Shown: in pieces, positions 5,309-5,618 of the stretch | Layout: each line of letters starts with the position of its first letter | How positions within the stretch are numbered: position 1 is the stretch's first letter | Assembly: GCA_023818865.1 (NCBI GenBank) | Contig: JAMWDF010000157.1 | Coordinates: 1 to 5,618 of the forward strand | From: Candidatus Omnitrophota bacterium | GTDB taxonomy: Bacteria > Ratteibacteria > UBA8468 > B48-G9 > DSTR01 | Reading direction: 5' to 3' | DNA: 5,618 nucleotides | Program-made: the position numbers and the translations under genes | Notes under the pieces: generated by a model | Told to the model about the DNA's origin: nothing | Seen by the model: the letters and a program-made list of their open reading frames with translations, nothing else | Databases searched by the model: none

Positions 5309-5618
5309 ATGGTCAAATTGTCTGTCTGCGTAGAAATGTTCTGGAAATCTTTACCGCTGGCGGAGAAGGTGAAAAAAGTGAAAGAACTTGGCTTTTTGGC
5401 TTATGAATTCTGGGGCTGGCGGAATAAGAATCTTAATGAACTGATAGAAGTTCAGAAAGAAACTGGGCTTTTCCTGGCGGCTATCTGCAGTGAGCCAAAT
5501 TTTGCCCTTACCGCTGATGGAAATGAGAAACAGCTGGTGGAAGGAATTTTAGCTTCAGCCCAGACGGCAAGAAAATTAGGTTGCCCCAGGTTAATTGTCA
5601 CTACTGGCAATGTTGTTT
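5309..5618 (+). CDS. Hydroxypyruvate-isomerase-like / sugar isomerase-type TIM-barrel protein, 3'-truncated
   Basis: The first 103 residues of a gene that runs off the window. ATG 5309 follows AGAGGAG with a 4-nt spacing and lies just behind a strong promoter. The translation starts MVKLSVCVEMFWKSLPLAEKV, then KELGFLAYEFWGW (25-37), a helix NLNELIEVQKETGL (41-54), the strand LAAIC (56-60), and TARKLGCPRLIVTTG (86-100). This beta-alpha pattern, with the first strand ending in a short polar segment and the second carrying a Glu-aromatic pair (E33, F34, W35), is that of the xylose-isomerase-like/AP endonuclease 2 superfamily, closest in style to hydroxypyruvate isomerase (Hyi). The metal-binding Glu, Asp and His residues of that family lie further on and are not visible, so activity is unproven. 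It is divergent from the nitroreductase, 61 bp away. A 2-keto/aldose or hydroxypyruvate-type isomerisation in the cytoplasm is the likely role, matching the nearby sugar oxidoreductases. Confidence 0.8.
   Translation, partial: MVKLSVCVEMFWKSLPLAEKVKKVKELGFLAYEFWGWRNKNLNELIEVQKETGLFLAAICSEPNFALTADGNEKQLVEGILASAQTARKLGCPRLIVTTGNVV

Noticed and set aside
5191..5406. A 71-codon plus-strand open frame crossing the nitroreductase start and the isomerase-like gene
   Set aside because: It overlaps two well-supported genes in other frames and has no domain signature. The isomerase-like frame from 5309 has a promoter, a ribosome binding site and family resemblance.

Overview
The window looks like bacterial chromosome from an uncultured or little-studied bacterium, probably an anaerobic or fermentative polysaccharide degrader. 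Base composition is slightly AT-rich. Intergenic gaps are very short, Shine-Dalgarno sequences are close to consensus (AAAGGAGG, AGGAGG, GGAGGTG), and several start sites lie just behind sigma70/sigmaA-type promoters with 17-bp spacers. The protein families present (a discoidin-tailed hydrolase-like protein, Gfo/Idh/MocA oxidoreductases, a non-haem uroporphyrinogen-decarboxylase-like protein, a hydroxypyruvate-isomerase-like TIM barrel) recur together in carbohydrate-rich genomes such as Planctomycetes-related lineages, Thermotogae-like organisms and candidate phyla. The sequence alone does not fix the phylum. No RNA gene, insertion sequence, CRISPR array or phage gene was seen.

Layout. Positions 1-1257 (+) hold the 3' part of a large protein: the end of a TIM-barrel glycoside-hydrolase-like domain, a beta-domain, and a C-terminal F5/8 type C (discoidin) carbohydrate-binding-like domain. 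A 70-bp gap with its own promoter leads to a Gfo/Idh/MocA oxidoreductase (1328-2440, +, TTG start). This converges, with a 13-bp gap, on a second and different Gfo/Idh/MocA oxidoreductase (2454-3485, -). A 112-bp divergent control region follows, in which two good promoters appear to share one -35 element. It serves the second oxidoreductase and a UROD-like protein (3598-4695, +). That gene converges, with a 15-bp gap, on a small nitroreductase (4711-5247, -). A 61-bp divergent gap with a strong extended -10 promoter then starts a TIM-barrel isomerase-like gene (5309 onward, +), cut by the window end.

How the genes may work together (inference). The hydrolase-like protein would release or bind a glycan. 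The two NAD(P)-dependent Gfo/Idh/MocA enzymes and the hydroxypyruvate-isomerase-like protein would oxidise, reduce or isomerise the resulting sugars or sugar acids. The UROD-like protein belongs to a non-haem branch whose reaction is unknown; its metal-site residues differ from those of the characterised corrinoid methyltransferases. The nitroreductase may be a bystander. Unusually for a pathway cluster, the genes alternate in strand and seem to be mostly single-gene transcription units. Co-regulation, if any, would have to act through the shared intergenic regions rather than through one operon.
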